In this document: in pieces, positions 19,391 to 29,531 of the stretch
Numbering within the stretch: position 1 is the first letter of the stretch
Layout of the letters: each line of letters begins with the position of its first letter
Assembly: GCF_003363775.1 (NCBI RefSeq)
Contig: NZ_CP031376.1
Span: 992,001 to 1,056,000 of the forward strand
Reading direction: 5' to 3'
Length of the DNA: 64,000 nucleotides
DNA from: Spiroplasma alleghenense
Lineage (GTDB): Bacteria > Bacillota_I > Bacilli_A > Mycoplasmatales > Mycoplasmataceae
Notes under the pieces: model-generated
The model's input: only the letters and a program-made list of their open reading frames with translations
Told to the model about the DNA's origin: nothing
The model's database searches: none
Made by a program: the position numbers and the translations under genes

Positions 19391-20461
19391 CTATTTACTT
19401 TCTAAATCTTCAACTAATTTTTTATATTGTTGAGGACCTCATCAAATATTATTATTTCAATGGTATAGCTCATTTAATTCTTCAGCTTTTAAGACGCTGT
19501 TGATAACAATATTTGGATTAAAAATTATTTCTCTTCCAATTGCCACTAAATCAATATCATTTTTTAAAGCTACTTCAATATCGCTGCGATTTTGGTAATT
19601 TCCAACTGTAATAATTTTTTTATTAGTTCATTTAGAAATCTCTTTTGCATATTTTAATCTAAATAATTTAGTTCCAGCAGTTTTAATTATTTTTCCCATA
19701 TAAACAACCCCGATTGTAGCTCCACTAGAAATATGGAAGTATGACATATAAGGGTCTAAGGCTTCAACTAACGGTTTCATATCATTGATTTTTAATGGGG
19801 ACTCATCAACATCATCTTCAACTGAAAATCTAATTCCAATTCCTATTTTAACTTCTTGAGTAATTCTCTTAGCAATTGTAATTATCATTTCTGATCTTTC
19901 AATGATATTTGAACTTTTATTTACTTCATTTAAAAGTGGGTGGTAGATTTCATTTAAGAGATAACCATGAGCGGCATGAAGTTCTATGAAATCAAATCCA
20001 GCTTTTTTAGCTCGCATTGCTGCACTAATAAAATCATTTTCAATTCTATTTAAATCGCTTTTTTCAGCTATTTTTAATTTACTTTGATTTAGGTAATTAA
20101 AATAATTTGTTACCCCAATTGTTTGCATATCTAGTTCTGCTTTTGCCCCGGCATGATTTAGTTGAACCCCAATTACAGCGCCCCCTTGATGAGCAATGTC
20201 AACAACTTTGGCTAAAGGAGCAATCTGAGTATCATTTCAAAGACCTAAATCCTTTTCTCTAATTCTTCCCTCACTTGAAACAGCAGTCGATTCAACAATA
20301 ATGGTTCCAATTCCCCCGTATGATCTAGAACCATAATGTTGAATATGAAAGTCATTTGCTAAACCATCTTCACCCATTAAGGTGTCCATTGGTGGCATTA
20401 CAATTCGATTTCTGGCAAATTTATTATTAGTAATTTCTATTTTATCTGTTATTTTCTTCAT
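19391..20461 (-). CDS. NADH:flavin oxidoreductase, old yellow enzyme family
   Basis: A 356-aa TIM-barrel FMN enzyme of the OYE/YqjM type. Visible features are NRIVMPPMDT at the N-terminus, GVQLNHAG, the active-site and flavin motif ELHAAHGYLLNEIYHPLLN, GIRFSVEDD, and VAIGREIIFNP near the end. Members reduce activated double bonds with NAD(P)H; the physiological substrate is unknown. Trp is TGA at several positions. Start ATG follows AGAGGAAG. An inverted repeat sits just upstream of the ribosome site. The NmrA-like NAD(P)-binding gene is next upstream but has its own terminator, so the two are separate redox genes that may share a regulator. Confidence 0.9.
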
Positions 20462-20476
20462 TATAATTACTTCCTC

Positions 20477-20494
20477 TACGCTTTAATTAGCGTA
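20477..20494. promoter_or_regulatory. inverted repeat upstream of oxidoreductase
   Basis: Arms TACGCT / AGCGTA around a TTAATT centre, 16 bases before the start codon and overlapping the leader. A repressor operator is likely; the regulator is not in the window. Confidence 0.45.
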
Positions 20495-20570
20495 AAGTAA
20501 TATTAATTCAAATAGAAACCAAATGCAAGTGTTTTTAGAGTGGGCAATCTTTCGCTAATTGTTTCATTAA

Positions 20571-20599
20571 AAAATACCAACTTGAAAAGCTGGTATTTT
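20571..20599 (-). terminator. terminator of NmrA-like gene
   Basis: Arms AAAATACCA / TGGTATTTT with inner CTT/AAG pairing, located 12 bases past the stop and followed by a U-rich run on the minus strand. Confidence 0.75.
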
Positions 20600-20611
20600 A
20601 TTGCTAAAAAT

Positions 20612-21250
20612 TTATTCACCAATTACTGTAAATCTTTTATTAATAAATTTTTTATTTTTAATTTCATCAATCATCGCTTTGGCATAATCCTCATAAGTTA
20701 TGTAACTTTGATTATTTTTATTTAAAATAACATTATCAAATCCTATTTCATAATTACCAGTTCCAGGTTTTTGGGCATCAAAAATGGCTGCCGGGCTAAG
20801 ATAAGTTCAATTAACATCTGCTGTATTTTGTAATTCGTCAAACGCCAAAGACATACTTGTTGCCAAAGGTACATAATCTTTTGGGAATTCTGGGGTGTTT
20901 AAAAGTTTTGTAGTTTTTTCATCGTCCACAAAAAGAGAACCCGCTCCTCCAACTACCATCAATCTAATGTTTGTTTTAGATAAAATATTAGCTAAATGCT
21001 TTAGACTTGATTGGTGTAAATCCAATTTATCAGGTTCAAAAACCCCAAATGCATCAATTACTACATCAGCTGTTGCTAAATCTTCACTGGTTAAATCAAA
21101 TAAATCCTTTTTTAAGACTTTAACTTTACCATGATAGTTTTCATGCAAGTCACCTCTTACCACAGCGATAACTTCATAATTTTGATTTAAAGCTTCTTTG
21201 ACAAGTGCTTTACCTTGACGACCGTTAGCTCCTATGACAAATATTTTCAT
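20612..21250 (-). CDS. NmrA-like NAD(P)-binding protein (atypical SDR)
   Basis: A 212-aa Rossmann-fold protein. The N-terminus MKIFVIGANGRQGKALV holds the GxxGxxG dinucleotide motif; VVIDAFG, LMVVGGAGS and a late YLSPAAIFD follow. This matches the YwnB/NmrA-like NAD(P)H-binding group, which are sensors or reductases of unclear substrate. I start at the ATG with AAAGGAGG; an upstream in-frame ATG (21280) lacks a site. It has a good promoter at -17 spacing and a terminator, so it is monocistronic. It neighbours the OYE gene, consistent with a redox or detoxification role. Confidence 0.87.
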
Positions 21251-21287
21251 TGTTATTCCTCCTTTGGGTATTAACCTCATTAACTAC

Positions 21288-21316
21288 ATAATAGACCTAA
21301 TTTATCTTTATGTAAA
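21288..21316 (-). promoter_or_regulatory. promoter of NmrA-like gene
   Basis: TTTACA (21311-21316) and TATTAT (21288-21293) on the minus strand with 17-base spacing. CTTTA/TAAAG half-sites overlap the -35 region and resemble part of the element ahead of the oxidoreductase gene. Confidence 0.6.
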
Positions 21317-21333
21317 GCATTAACTTTATTTTA

Positions 21334-21366
21334 AAAAATGTAGCTTTATTTATAAGCTACATTTTT
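21334..21366 (-). terminator. terminator after class C membrane gene
   Basis: Perfect stem AAAATGTAGCTT / AAGCTACATTTT with a short loop and A/T-runs on both sides, so it may be bidirectional. Confidence 0.8.
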
Positions 21367-21411
21367 AAATAATTATTTAAGTTTTCTTATCAAATTTTCT
21401 TTACGTTTAGT

Positions 21412-22068
21412 TTAAATCATTCAGGTTCTATAAAATATAAATGATATAAAAATAGCAATAACTGATCCTAATCCAAAAATAATAGTCATGATAGCCATTA
21501 TTTTATATTCAATTCCAAAAAGACTTTTTAGTCCTAAGGCAGCTGTTGAGGTTTGAGAACTCAAGGCTTCAGCACCGATTTTTTGTTCCAAAAAGTTTTC
21601 TCCAAAATATCAATCTAGATGTTTATTTAAAGTTATTTCATAGATATCTGGTTTTAAAAATAAGATTAACTGAACACAAATATTTATAGTCAAAATCATC
21701 ATAATAATTCCATAAAAAAGCATTATTGAGCCATTCAGTAGTTTATTATGAATTAAAGGTATTAGAACAACAGGAATTATGATAACTATTCAAAATGGAA
21801 TTAAAACAATTTGTGTCATAAACTTTGAGCTTGAACTACCCAAATTTCCAAAAGACACAATCATTAAAACTGGATTAAAAATTTGATTAGCAACCGATCT
21901 ATTATTTTTGTTTATAAAACCGTTAAAATAATCTTGTTCCACAAGCGGAATTTTTGAAAGCGAAACTTTTTCGTTGGAAAGAATGATGTAAAAGATTAAA
22001 TTAAACAAACCCGTTAAGAATGATAAAGTTACAATTATGTAGACATATTTATTGTTAAAACTTTTCAC
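21412..22068 (-). CDS. FFNGF family class C membrane protein, 218 aa
   Basis: A C-half protein: TM near residues 8-30, KIPLVEQDYFNGFINKNNRS, a TM pair at about 95-140, LKPDIYEITLNKHLDWYFGENFLEQ with an amphipathic helix, and a last TM. It matches the second unit of class D proteins. GTG start preceded by AAAGGGAT. Compared with its near-identical copy at 23.5 kb, it ends about 12 residues early, because AGA has become TAA just after FYRTWMI. The IS element lies between the two copies, so they are a tandem duplicate pair. Confidence 0.8.
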
Positions 22069-22296
22069 TTAATAAATCCCTTTCAACACATTTCTAAAAC
22101 ATAATTTACTTAAAAATAGTCTTTAAATAACATAGTATTTATATTTTTAATATTATACCCTATTATTTTCTTTAAACTAGACTTTTTTTATATAAATTTT
22201 AAATTTAATAGAAAAGCAATTGAAATTAATAGAATGAACCCGCCATTGTAATATCTGGGAAACCCCTTATAATACATTTAGGAGGTTCATTTTTTT

Positions 22297-22569
22297 ATGG
22301 CAACTAAAGGACAAAAATTTAACAGCTATACTAATGAATTAAAAAAAGAAATAATGGATTATGCAAGAACTGAGGGAAATGTTGTGGCAGGAAAAAAATT
22401 CAATATGTCTCACCACACTATCAGGGATTGATTCTATAAGGAAAGAAATAGCATTTCTCCCAACAAGGAACTAAATAAACAAAAAAAAGAAATGGATTCT
22501 TTGGAGGAAAAATATGAAATTTTAAAAAAGCTCCATGAATTCTACAAGTCAACAGAAGACAAAAAGTAG
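22297..22569 (+). CDS. IS3-family OrfA
   Basis: A 90-aa protein with a helix-turn-helix (YTNELKKEIMDYAR, then NVVAGKKFNMSHHTIRDWFY) and a C-terminal leucine-zipper-like helix (LEEKYEILKKLHEF). This is the DNA-binding OrfA of the IS150/IS3 group. ATG follows AGGAGG by 8 bases. It ends AAA AAG TAG; the heptamer C AAA AAG lies on the stop, and orfB is in the -1 frame, so a fusion OrfAB by -1 frameshifting is expected as in the family. Confidence 0.85.
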
Positions 22570-23414
22570 AATTCATTCGTGAGGAATTAAAAGATCATAA
22601 GTTAAAAATTTTACTTGAAGTTTGTGAATTAAAGCGTTCTTATTGAAATCGTTTCAAAAATAAAGACTGAACGATTATTAAAGATCAATTTCATATTGAT
22701 ACGCTTTGAAAAATTTTTAAAGAAAACAAGGAACAGTTTGGTTACAGACAATTAACCAAATTTACTAACGAATACTACGAATCAATTGGTTTACCAAGAA
22801 TTAATCATAAAAAAGTACTTAGAATTATGAAAGAACAAGGAATTATTTCAAAATATGTCAGGAAATATATTTACAAAAGACGAAAAGCTAAAGTAAATAA
22901 AATTTGAGATTTTCCAGACTTGGTTAAAAGAAAATATAATATTCAAAAGGAACTTACAGTTTTATATACAGATGTAACATACTTAGTTTTAAATGGAAAA
23001 AGAATGTATCAATCAACAATTATTGATGCTTGTACAAAACAAATAATAGATTTTCAAATTTCTAAATTTAACGATTTAAAATTGGTTTTAGATAATTTTA
23101 ATGCTGCAGTGATTAGAATAAAAAAAATTAATTCTAGCACAAACGGAATTATAATTCATTCTGACCACGGATCACAATATATCTCAAATGCTTACAAAAA
23201 TAGATGTCATGCAGAAGGGATCAAAATTTCTATGGGAAGAGTCGGTCAATGTAGTGATAACGTTGTAATTGAAAGCTTTCACGCTCTTTTAAAGAAAGGA
23301 ACAATTCATAATAATGAATATACAGATATTAATGCCTACGTTACTGATGTCATTGATTGAAATAACTGATATATATTTAAAAAAAATAAAAAGCTTATTG
23401 AAATTTTTCAATAA
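22563..23414 (+). CDS. IS3-family OrfB transposase
   Basis: The catalytic part, in the -1 frame relative to orfA, about 283 codons counted from the frameshift site. HTH_21-like region (FGYRQLTKFTNEYY, INHKKVLRIMKEQG) precedes the DDE core: Asp in LYTDVTYL, Asp in HSDHGSQY, Glu in VVIESFHALLKKG. The C-terminus after the Glu is short (NNWYIFKKNKKLIEIFQ) and lacks the usual N-R/SP-E ending, which may be divergence or decay. No independent ATG near the start, consistent with expression only as OrfAB. TGA Trp codons are present, so the element is adapted to this code. Confidence 0.82.
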
Positions 23415-23502
23415 AGCTCTTTGCATATTAATATGGGTTCATTCTATTAATACTTACTTTTTTGGGTTTATTAAACTTAGTGTTGATGTTTCTAAGTCAC
23501 TG

Positions 23503-24195
23503 TTAATGTTTTCTTCTCAACTTTTCTTTACGTTTAGTTCTAATCGCTCAGGTTCAATAAAATACAAATGATATTAAGATAGCACCAGCGACTCCTAATC
23601 CTAAAATAATTGTCATGATAGCCATTATTTTATATTCAATTCCAAAAAGACTTTTTAACCCCATTGCAGCTGTTGAGATTTGAGAACTTAATGTTTCAGC
23701 ACCAATTTTTTGTTCCAAAAAGTTTTCTCCAAAATATATATCTAGATGTTTATTTAAAGTTATTTCATAAATATCTGGTTTTAAAAACAAGATTAATTGA
23801 AAGCAAATATTTATAGTCAAAATAATCATAACAACTCCATAAGTAAGCATTATTCAACCGTTGAGTTGTTTTTTATGAATTAAAGGTATTAGAACAACAG
23901 GAATTGCTACAACTATTCAAAACGGAATTAACACAACTTCTGTCATTAAAGCTCAGTTTGAACTACCTCAACAACCAAAAGACATAATCATTAAAACTGG
24001 ATTGAAAATTTGGTTAGCAACCGATCTATTATTTTGGTTAATAAAACCATTAAAATAATCTTGCTCTACAAGCGGAATTTTTGAAAGCGAAACCGTTTCA
24101 TTTGAAAGAGTGGTGAAAAGGATTAAATTAAACAAACCCGCTAAAAATGATAGAGCTACAATTATATAGACATATTTATTGCTAAAATTTTTCAC
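23503..24195 (-). CDS. FFNGF family class C membrane protein, 230 aa
   Basis: Near-identical duplicate of the class C protein on the other side of the IS: same N-terminus after a GTG start (NKYVYIIVALSFLAG), SLSKIPLVEQDYFNGF, LKPDIYEITLNKHLDIYFGENFLEQKIG, SSQISTAAMGLKSLFG and a terminal TM. Here the basic tail is intact (TKRKEKLRRKH). The IS right end lies 51 bases past the stop. AAAGGGA-like ribosome site is weaker here (AGGGATT). It precedes the IS and follows the class Q gene by 149 bases in transcription order. Confidence 0.8.
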
Positions 24196-24344
24196 TTAAT
24201 AAATCCCTCTCGCTATATTCTTATAAAATAAATTACTGATTAATTATTTCAAAATAATTATATTATTTAACTATTTAATATTATACCTTATTATTTTTCT
24301 TTAAATTAAATCGTTTATATAAATTTTATGTTTATTATTTTAAT

Positions 24345-25139
24345 CTATTTTTTTAATAAAGCGACAATCGATTCAGGATTATCTGTTACATACATTTTTG
24401 TAAATGGATACAAATATGCAAAAGTGCTATAGAAAATAATTGGTATTAAAGTCAGGATCGAAATTGAGGTTGATACTATTGAAAATATTTTGTTAGTCTT
24501 AGAATCAAAGATATTTGTAACACCTGATTCAACAATTTCAAATTGTTCTTGGATTACTGGGGTTAAGTTGTTTTCTTGAAAATCTTTAAATTGACTAAAA
24601 AATTGGTTTTTAAAACTATTAGAAAAAGCGCTATAATTAGTTATATAAAAATTTTGCACAATTAGTATAACAATTACAGGAACTACAAGATAAAAACCAA
24701 TTAGGCATTTTCTAAAATTTGCTGTTGCAATTTGATCGTTTTCAGTACCTCAAAAAACATCAAACAAAGCTATATATAAGGCAATCGGTCAAAATATAGA
24801 AATAAGTAAAAGCACTAATGAAAAGATTCATAAGAACATGTTAGTGCTTCCGCTATTGTAACCATAAAACATAATCTTGGGTTGAAACTTTGCTTTTGAG
24901 TAAATTTTGATTTTATCACTTATAAATCCGTTAAAAAAACTTTCTTCAACTCCGGGTATATCTTTGAAGTAAACTCTACTATAATCTAGTCATAAAAATC
25001 ATCAAAGATTAATAATTATTAGAGAGGAAATCATCCCAATTATTATTCAATAATAAACTTTAAATTTTTTGGAATTCAAAAAGATATTCTTAAGTATAAA
25101 ATTATTTTTATCTTGTTTTACTATACTAATCTCATTCAT
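24345..25139 (-). CDS. FFNGF family class Q membrane protein, 264 aa
   Basis: Class Q layout: charged N-terminus MNEISIVKQDKNNF, TM near 35-58, FKDIPGVEESFFNGFISDKI, TM pair about 100-160, FKNQFFSQFKDFQENNLTPVIQEQFEIVESG outside block, last TM, short tail ending VALLKK. The best start is the ATG giving MNEIS; a GTG at 24659 is internal. It is first in the run class Q, class C, [IS], class C and is preceded by an ATAGTATATAA box. Seven or more Trp are TGA, so it is invisible with the standard code. Confidence 0.8.
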
Positions 25140-25216
25140 TTTAAGAACCAGCTTTCTGAAATAAATATTATTTATTATTAATTGAATTATTTTGCAAATA
25201 AAATATAACTATTTAA

Positions 25217-25227
25217 TTATATACTAT
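25217..25227 (-). promoter_or_regulatory. ATAGTATATAA box ahead of class Q gene
   Basis: Minus-strand ATAGTATATAA, 78 bases before the start codon, identical to boxes in front of the other surface operons; followed by TTAAATAG. Confidence 0.5.
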
Positions 25228-25246
25228 TAATAATCAAATATAAAAT

Positions 25247-25275
25247 AACAAAACAGCTTAAAAAGCTGTTTTGTT
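25247..25275 (-). terminator. terminator of second ABC operon
   Basis: Perfect 13-bp stem AACAAAACAGCTT / AAGCTGTTTTGTT with a 3-nt loop. It follows the permease gene by 123 bases. Confidence 0.75.
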
Positions 25276-25398
25276 TTAAAAGAAATTTTAATTTCCCAGC
25301 ACAGAATTGACCATGCTAAAATCACGGTTAATCTTTGCTGCAAATATCTGTGTCTTACATTTAAATATTATCATCTAAATTTTAACAATACTTTAATA

Positions 25399-27048
25399 TT
25401 ATTGAATTAATTTTCTCTTGAAAATTCAGTAAGTTGAGCAATTAATTCCAACCCCAAATGCACTTACAATTAAAAACTGAATTAAGAATATGTAGCTTAA
25501 GTTTTTATGACTAATTTCAATAGCATTAAAAATAGTTTGTCCATCTTTAAAACTTTGATATTTTTTATCAAAGTAGTCTTCTTGACTTTCGCTTCATTCT
25601 AAATATTCATTTTTTAATTTTTCATCTTTGATTTTTCATTCTGTTTTAGGGGAATTTGGAACCCCAAATAAATTACTTTCATAAAAAGTCTGACTTGTCA
25701 TATTTGACCCATACATTAGGTTATCGTAGAAGTAGAAATAATCTCATAAACTCTTATTCACAGTTCCATCTTCAAATTCTGTAAAAGCAGAAAAAACACT
25801 ATTATTATTAATTGCAATTGTTAGCATTTCTAGCAGTGCTAAGTTTACTGAAGGAATTTGAAAATGATCACCATACATTAGGTTTGTATCATTTTGAAAT
25901 TTAGAATCATTAAATTGTGAATTTCCCCTTGTGATTAAAGCATAGGAATTTGATGGTTTGCTATTTTTTTTAGTTGTTAAAAATTCAAAATGGTTTAAAA
26001 AAGGAACGATTGGTTCTAGATATGTTTTTGTAACTTGATGACTACTTTTAGAAATTACATATTTCACATTGTCTTGAGTTCTTGATTTTAAACTAGTCAT
26101 GCTGCTGTGATCTCTTGATAAAACAAACGGTAAAGAAACTTCTTTATGTTCTTTTTCTTGTTTCAATAAGGTTGTTTCGATATCTTGAAAAACAATTTTT
26201 AATGAATTTGATTCAGGAAGCTCTTCAACTACATCTTTAAAGGTTCCGTTTTCTAATTTCATAAATTCAGACCCTTTATCTGTACTAATTGATTTAGCAA
26301 TCGTAATGAATTCTTGGTAATCAGAAATAAAATTCTTGGTTTCATCATTTTGTAAATAAGCTTTATTTAAAGTATTGGAAATATTTTGAGTTACCCCGAT
26401 TCTGGCATTGACTTCAATTTCATCTGTATAAATTTTTCTTGATTTTAAACTTTGTGTCCCCGCTTCAACAAATGGTGTTAATAAAAAACTAACAACTAAT
26501 AAAGTTCCAATAATAATAGCGGTGGTTTCAGATAAGAAATTAACAACAAGATTGATAATACCAAAGAAGATAATAACAAATACAAGCACAAATAATTGTG
26601 ATCCTAGCATTTGAGCTGAGGCAAAGTTTCAAGATACACTATAATTAAATACGGTAATAATTGTGAATAAAAAACTAATAATAACGTTAATAGCGAAAAT
26701 AAACAAAGTATAAAAAGCTATTATGAAAATTCTCATTAAGAACTGCTCTTTGTGGGCTCAAACATTTCTAATTTCAATATCCAACACTCCCTCTTGTTTT
26801 TGCTTTTTGAAAAAGTAATTGAACAAGAAGATTAATTGTACTCCAAAAAGTAAACTTAGTGTTGAGGCCTTAAAAATAATAATATAGGTAAACATAATTC
26901 CCCCGATAGCTTCAGGAATTAAGAGAAAGCCAAATATATCAAAAAGTAAATTAATTATTAAAATAAAAATACCTAATAATAAAATCCCCTTTTTAGCCAG
27001 CAAAACTTTTATATTTAAAGCAGCACAGATAAAATTATTTTTTCTCAT
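25399..27048 (-). CDS. ABC-2-like permease, 549 aa
   Basis: A membrane protein with TM segments near residues 18-50, 60-85, 105-135, 150-185 and 195-215, a polar outside loop of about 290 residues, and a last TM near 515-540 before a basic tail IFKRKLIQ. This resembles the two permeases at 3.5-7.1 kb in plan but I see no close sequence match. It overlaps the ATPase stop codon by 14 bases, a sign of coupled translation. In this family the permease and ATPase dimerise to export peptides, lipids or drugs. Substrate unknown. Confidence 0.87.
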
Positions 27049-27790
27049 TTTTGATAACTCCTTTTTCGTTGTGGATTAGTTTTGAAAAGTCTTTCTTTTG
27101 TTTATGAGTGAATTGGTTATAGATATCCAGGATTTTTTCCTTTTTATTATTAAAGTTTTTGTCATAAACAATTGTCCCACTATTAATAACAATCAAATGA
27201 TTAATATATTTTTGTAACTCATCAATAATATGGGAAGTAATTAAAATTCCTTTATTTGATTTACTTAAAAATTCAATAACTTCCATCAACTCTTCGCGAC
27301 TTTCTATATCTAGATTAGCTGTAGGTTCATCTAAAATAATATATTCAGGATCATTTACTAGGGTTGCAACTAAAATCCCTTTTTTCTTTAATCCTGCCGA
27401 AAGCTCGCTAAATTTTTTATTACTAATTTCTTTGAAATCTAAAGTTTCAATAATACTTTCCGCTTTTTCTTTAGCCTCTTTTAGACTTAATCCTGAACAA
27501 ACCCCATTATAAATCGCATAATCGATAACCTTCATTTGTAAAGGAATGTTATTTGAATCGGGGAAAAAGGCAAGTTTTGACATTTCCTCATTTTTAATTT
27601 TGGCCCCATCTAAAAGCACTTCACCGTCTTTATATTTTATTAAGTTGAAAATGGCTTTAATAGTTGTTGTTTTACCAGCGCCATTAGAACCAACTAAACC
27701 GATAATATCTGATTTTGAAAAATTAAAGCTAACGTTTTCAATTCCGGTTTGGTCTTTATATTTCTTGGTAATATTTTTTACTTCTAACAT
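27035..27790 (-). CDS. ABC transporter ATP-binding protein
   Basis: A 251-aa ABC ATPase. Walker A GSNGAGKT (about 36-43), signature LSAGL, Walker B YIILDEP with ANLD, H-loop ITSH. Its C-terminal tail FNNKKEKILDIYNQF resembles the tail of the other ABC ATPase (FNNKKESIETIYKK), so the two are related. Start ATG follows AAGGAG by 6 bases. The permease start overlaps its end. No promoter box of the surface-gene type is visible upstream. Confidence 0.93.
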   Translation of the reverse strand: MLEVKNITKKYKDQTGIENVSFNFSKSDIIGLVGSNGAGKTTTIKAIFNLIKYKDGEVLLDGAKIKNEEMSKLAFFPDSNNIPLQMKVIDYAIYNGVCSGLSLKEAKEKAESIIETLDFKEISNKKFSELSAGLKKKGILVATLVNDPEYIILDEPTANLDIESREELMEVIEFLSKSNKGILITSHIIDELQKYINHLIVINSGTIVYDKNFNNKKEKILDIYNQFTHKQKKDFSKLIHNEKGVIKNEKK

Positions 27791-27888
27791 TATTTCTCCT
27801 TATGTTGTTAAATTAGTTTTATTATTTATATATAACATAATTATATTGTACCATTTTATAAATATAATTATATTAATTAGAAATAAAA

Positions 27889-27909
27889 AAGGAAGCTTTA
27901 CTTCCTTTG
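27889..27909 (-). terminator. terminator after second surface operon
   Basis: Stem AAAGGAAG / CTTCCTTT with a 5-nt loop, U-rich tail on the minus strand, between the last class Q gene and the ABC operon. Confidence 0.75.
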
Positions 27910-27960
27910 TGTAATCAATGCAATAATATCACATCAAAAATTTAATTAGTTGCTAAATTT

Positions 27961-28737
27961 TTATTTTCCCTCTTTATAATCTATTTCTTTGGCCCTATTT
28001 TTATCAAATTTAGAAAAAGCTGCAAAGTTACCAAAGAAAGCAAAACCTGATAATAATACAATAGAAAAAATTGTTGAAAAGGTTGAAAATATTTCATTTG
28101 TACCAGAATTAAAAATTCTTTTAGCCCCTTCCTTAGCTATTTCAAATTGATTTTGTATTTCAAGACTTCAATTATTTTCGCCAAGATCAAGAAATTGATT
28201 GAAGAACTGAGTTTTAAAACTATTTGAGAAAGTATCAGGATCAATCATATAAAAGTTTTGCACAATGACAATGATAAATGCAGGTAATACTAAATTTAAT
28301 AAGATTAAAAACTTTCTAAATTTTAAAAATATTGAATTTTTAATTTTGGTGACTGAATTCACTAGATGAAAAATGAAAATAGCGGGTCATAATATTGAAA
28401 ATAAAAACAAAACTGATGTCGGAATTAAAACTGCTCAATTGGTTATTCCGGTTCCAAATCCAAAAATCATCATAGACGGTTTGAATTTAGGTCCGAAGTT
28501 AATATTAATATCTCTACTCAAAAATGAATTTAAAAAACTTTCTTCCATACCTGGTAAATCCTTAAAAAAAATTTCTTCTCCTCTTAATCAGATAAGTCAA
28601 TATAGATTAATAAATATTCACGGCAAAATAAATCCCGTCACAAAATAATAATGAAACTCTAATTTTTTTGAACCAGCAAATACATTTTTAAAATATATTT
28701 CTTTTCCTTCTTCCATTCTAATATCAATTTTTTTCAT
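27961..28737 (-). CDS. FFNGF family class Q membrane protein, 258 aa
   Basis: Class Q: N-terminal MKKIDIRMEEGKE, TM near 30-52, FKDLPGMEESFLNSFLSRDI (the motif is degenerate, FLNSF for FFNGF), a TM pair, FKTQFFNQFLDLGENNWSLEIQNQFEIAKEG outside block, last TM and a charged tail. It starts 10 bases past the stop of another class Q gene and is last in the second cassette (lipoprotein, EISSRLVT, class Q, class Q). Multiple TGA Trp codons. Confidence 0.78.
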
Positions 28738-28747
28738 TTCTAATTTC

Positions 28748-29521
28748 CTAACTTTCTAAACTATCTTTTATAATTTTTTTATTATTTTTATCAAAATTTA
28801 TGAAGAATGCAAAAGTACTATAAAATAGAATAACTGAAATTGATAAGACATAAAACGTTGTTGAAATAATTGAAAATATTTTATTACCACTAAAATCAAA
28901 AATTTTTACCGCCCCTGCTTTGGCTATCTCAAATTGATTTTGAGTTTCTTGGGTTCAATTTATTTCACTTAGATGTGTAAACTGTCTAAAGAACTGGGTT
29001 CTAAAACTATTTGATAAAAGATTAGAGTCAATTATATTAAAATTTTGAAAAATTAAGATAAATAACCCCGGGATTAGAATTCAAAAGGAAATAAGACACA
29101 CTCTATAATTTAGAATACTTGGAACCCTTGGGTCGTTATAAGAATATAAAGCAAGATAAATTCAAATTATGGGTCATAGTACAGAAGTCACAATTAAAAC
29201 CGTTGTAATTATTAGTCATGGTCAGCTTGTAACTCCTTGACTAAAACCAAAAATCATCATAGTTGGCTTTATTACTGCACTATTTGCGATATTAGTTTCG
29301 TTATTTACGAAACCATTAAAGAAATGTCCATCAACACCTGGTAAATCTTTGATTAAAACTTGTTGGCCACTTAATCAAAGAAACCAAGCGAGATTTATTA
29401 AGGTACACAACAATATTATTGCCATTATAAAAAAATAATAAAAATTTATTTTTTTAGGATTCATGAATATATTTTTAAATTTTGATAATTCTTCTTCTTT
29501 GATATTTGTTTGATTTTTCAT
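28748..29521 (-). CDS. FFNGF family class Q membrane protein, 257 aa
   Basis: Frequent TGA Trp codons break this gene under the standard code, but with TGA = Trp it is a clean 257-residue frame. MKNQTNIKEEELSKF, TM near 28-50, IKDLPGVDGHFFNGF, two TMs, FRTQFFRQFTHLSEINWTQE with NQFEIAKAG, last TM, tail ending KDSLES. It lies 10 bases behind the EISSRLVT gene and 10 bases ahead of a sibling class Q gene. Closest in the window to the class Q gene at 34.2 kb (both have WTQE and FEIAK-GA). Confidence 0.75.
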
Positions 29522-29531
29522 TTTTTAAAAC

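Larger units (their letters stand above)
22225..23451 (+). mobile_element. IS3-family element, 1227 bp
   Basis: Bounded by perfect 17-bp inverted repeats (ATTAATAGAATGAACCC at 22225-22241; its complement at 23435-23451). It carries overlapping orfA and orfB on the plus strand. I see no convincing target duplication. It lies between two near-identical class C genes, so recombination may have altered the flanks. Confidence 0.8.

Noticed and set aside
22220-23455. Target duplication around the first IS
   Set aside because: Flanking triplets do not match under any reasonable choice of IR end.
23478-23495. GTTGATGTTTCT near the first IS as a relic end of the second IS type
   Set aside because: Only 12 matching bases inside AT-rich sequence next to a conserved gene end; too short to support.
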